NCBI GenBank assembly: GCA_023414155.1
Contig: JAEZOG010000150.1
Location: 1-14,663 of the forward strand
From: Cyanobacteria bacterium OH_CFB_184
Lineage (GTDB): Bacteria > Cyanobacteriota > Vampirovibrionia > Gastranaerophilales > Gastranaerophilaceae
Length of the DNA: 14,663 nucleotides
Reading direction: 5' to 3'
The position numbers and the translations under genes are program-made. Below the pieces are notes generated by a model that was not told where the DNA came from, did not search any database, and worked only from the letters and a program-made list of their open reading frames with translations. Shown here one piece after another: positions 14,465 through 14,663 of the stretch. Each line of letters opens with the position of its first letter. Positions within the stretch are counted from its first letter, which is position 1.

Positions 14465-14663
14465 GTGGAAGCATTATCTCAGATATTATTCTATATGATT
14501 TCTTCTTTGCTGATATTTTCAGCATTAGGGGTTATTTTTTCTCCACGAATTATATATTCTGTAGTTTTTGCTTTTATAACTTTTCTAACGGTGTCATTTG
14601 TGTATTTTATGCTAAATGCTCCATTTAATGCAGTTGTGCAAATTGCTATATATGGTGTTGCAG
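14465..14663 (+). CDS. nuoJ: Complex I subunit J, 5' part (cut by window end)
   Basis: A GTG at 14465 opens a frame running off the right edge, with 66 complete codons visible. The peptide starts MEALSQILFYMISSLLIFSA. A short loop containing SPRIIYSVVFAFITF follows, and then the family hallmark around NAVVQIAIYGVA, which corresponds to the AVVQIxVYxGA block of NuoJ in its third span. The upstream AAGG at 14452-14455 is 9 nt away and acceptable. The gene starts 2 nt after the nuoI stop. NuoK, L, M and N would be expected further to the right. Confidence 0.88.
   Translation, partial: MEALSQILFYMISSLLIFSALGVIFSPRIIYSVVFAFITFLTVSFVYFMLNAPFNAVVQIAIYGVA

Overview
The window is AT-rich bacterial DNA carrying a block of housekeeping genes, several unrecognised lineage-type genes and the first seven genes of a respiratory complex I operon. 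It looks chromosomal. I see no insertion sequence, phage module, CRISPR array, tRNA or rRNA. The combination of low GC, a complex I operon without nuoE/F/G, and long low-complexity proteins without homologues I recognise is reminiscent of the non-photosynthetic sister group of Cyanobacteria (Melainabacteria/Vampirovibrionia, for example Gastranaerophilales). That placement is an inference from protein style and gene content, not from a marker gene.

Left part (1-3010, mostly + strand): the 3' end of an unrecognised gene is followed by a hairpin terminator whose right arm also carries the ribosome binding site of cysS (cysteinyl-tRNA synthetase). Behind cysS lie a two-way terminator, a 30-residue single-membrane-span miniprotein on the minus strand, and a small two-CxxC zinc-ribbon protein on the plus strand.

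Middle part (3007-6203, minus strand): thiL (thiamine-phosphate kinase) and ispD (MEP-pathway cytidylyltransferase) are fused as TAATG. They are followed by a UshA-type metallophosphatase/5'-nucleotidase that has no signal peptide. Its stop codon interlocks with that of the zinc-ribbon gene.

Next part (6409-10339): pgi (glucose-6-phosphate isomerase) is on the plus strand. Facing it on the minus strand are an 85-residue unknown, a 478-residue unknown with a Gly/Ala-rich hydrophobic core, a coiled coil and a Tyr/Ser/Asn-rich tail, and an exported TPR protein. A perfect 15-bp hairpin terminator separates the two unknowns.

Right part (10462-14663, plus strand): nuoA-B-C-D-H-I-J form one tightly overlapping operon, with nuoJ cut by the window edge. 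The peripheral arm subunits B, C, D and I and the membrane subunits A, H and J are all present. The NADH-oxidising module E-F-G, which lies between D and H in the common 14-gene order, is absent. This suggests an 11-subunit-type complex I fed by an electron donor other than NADH bound to NuoF, possibly ferredoxin. Several starts in this operon are TTG or GTG, each chosen here from ribosome binding site placement and family alignment.
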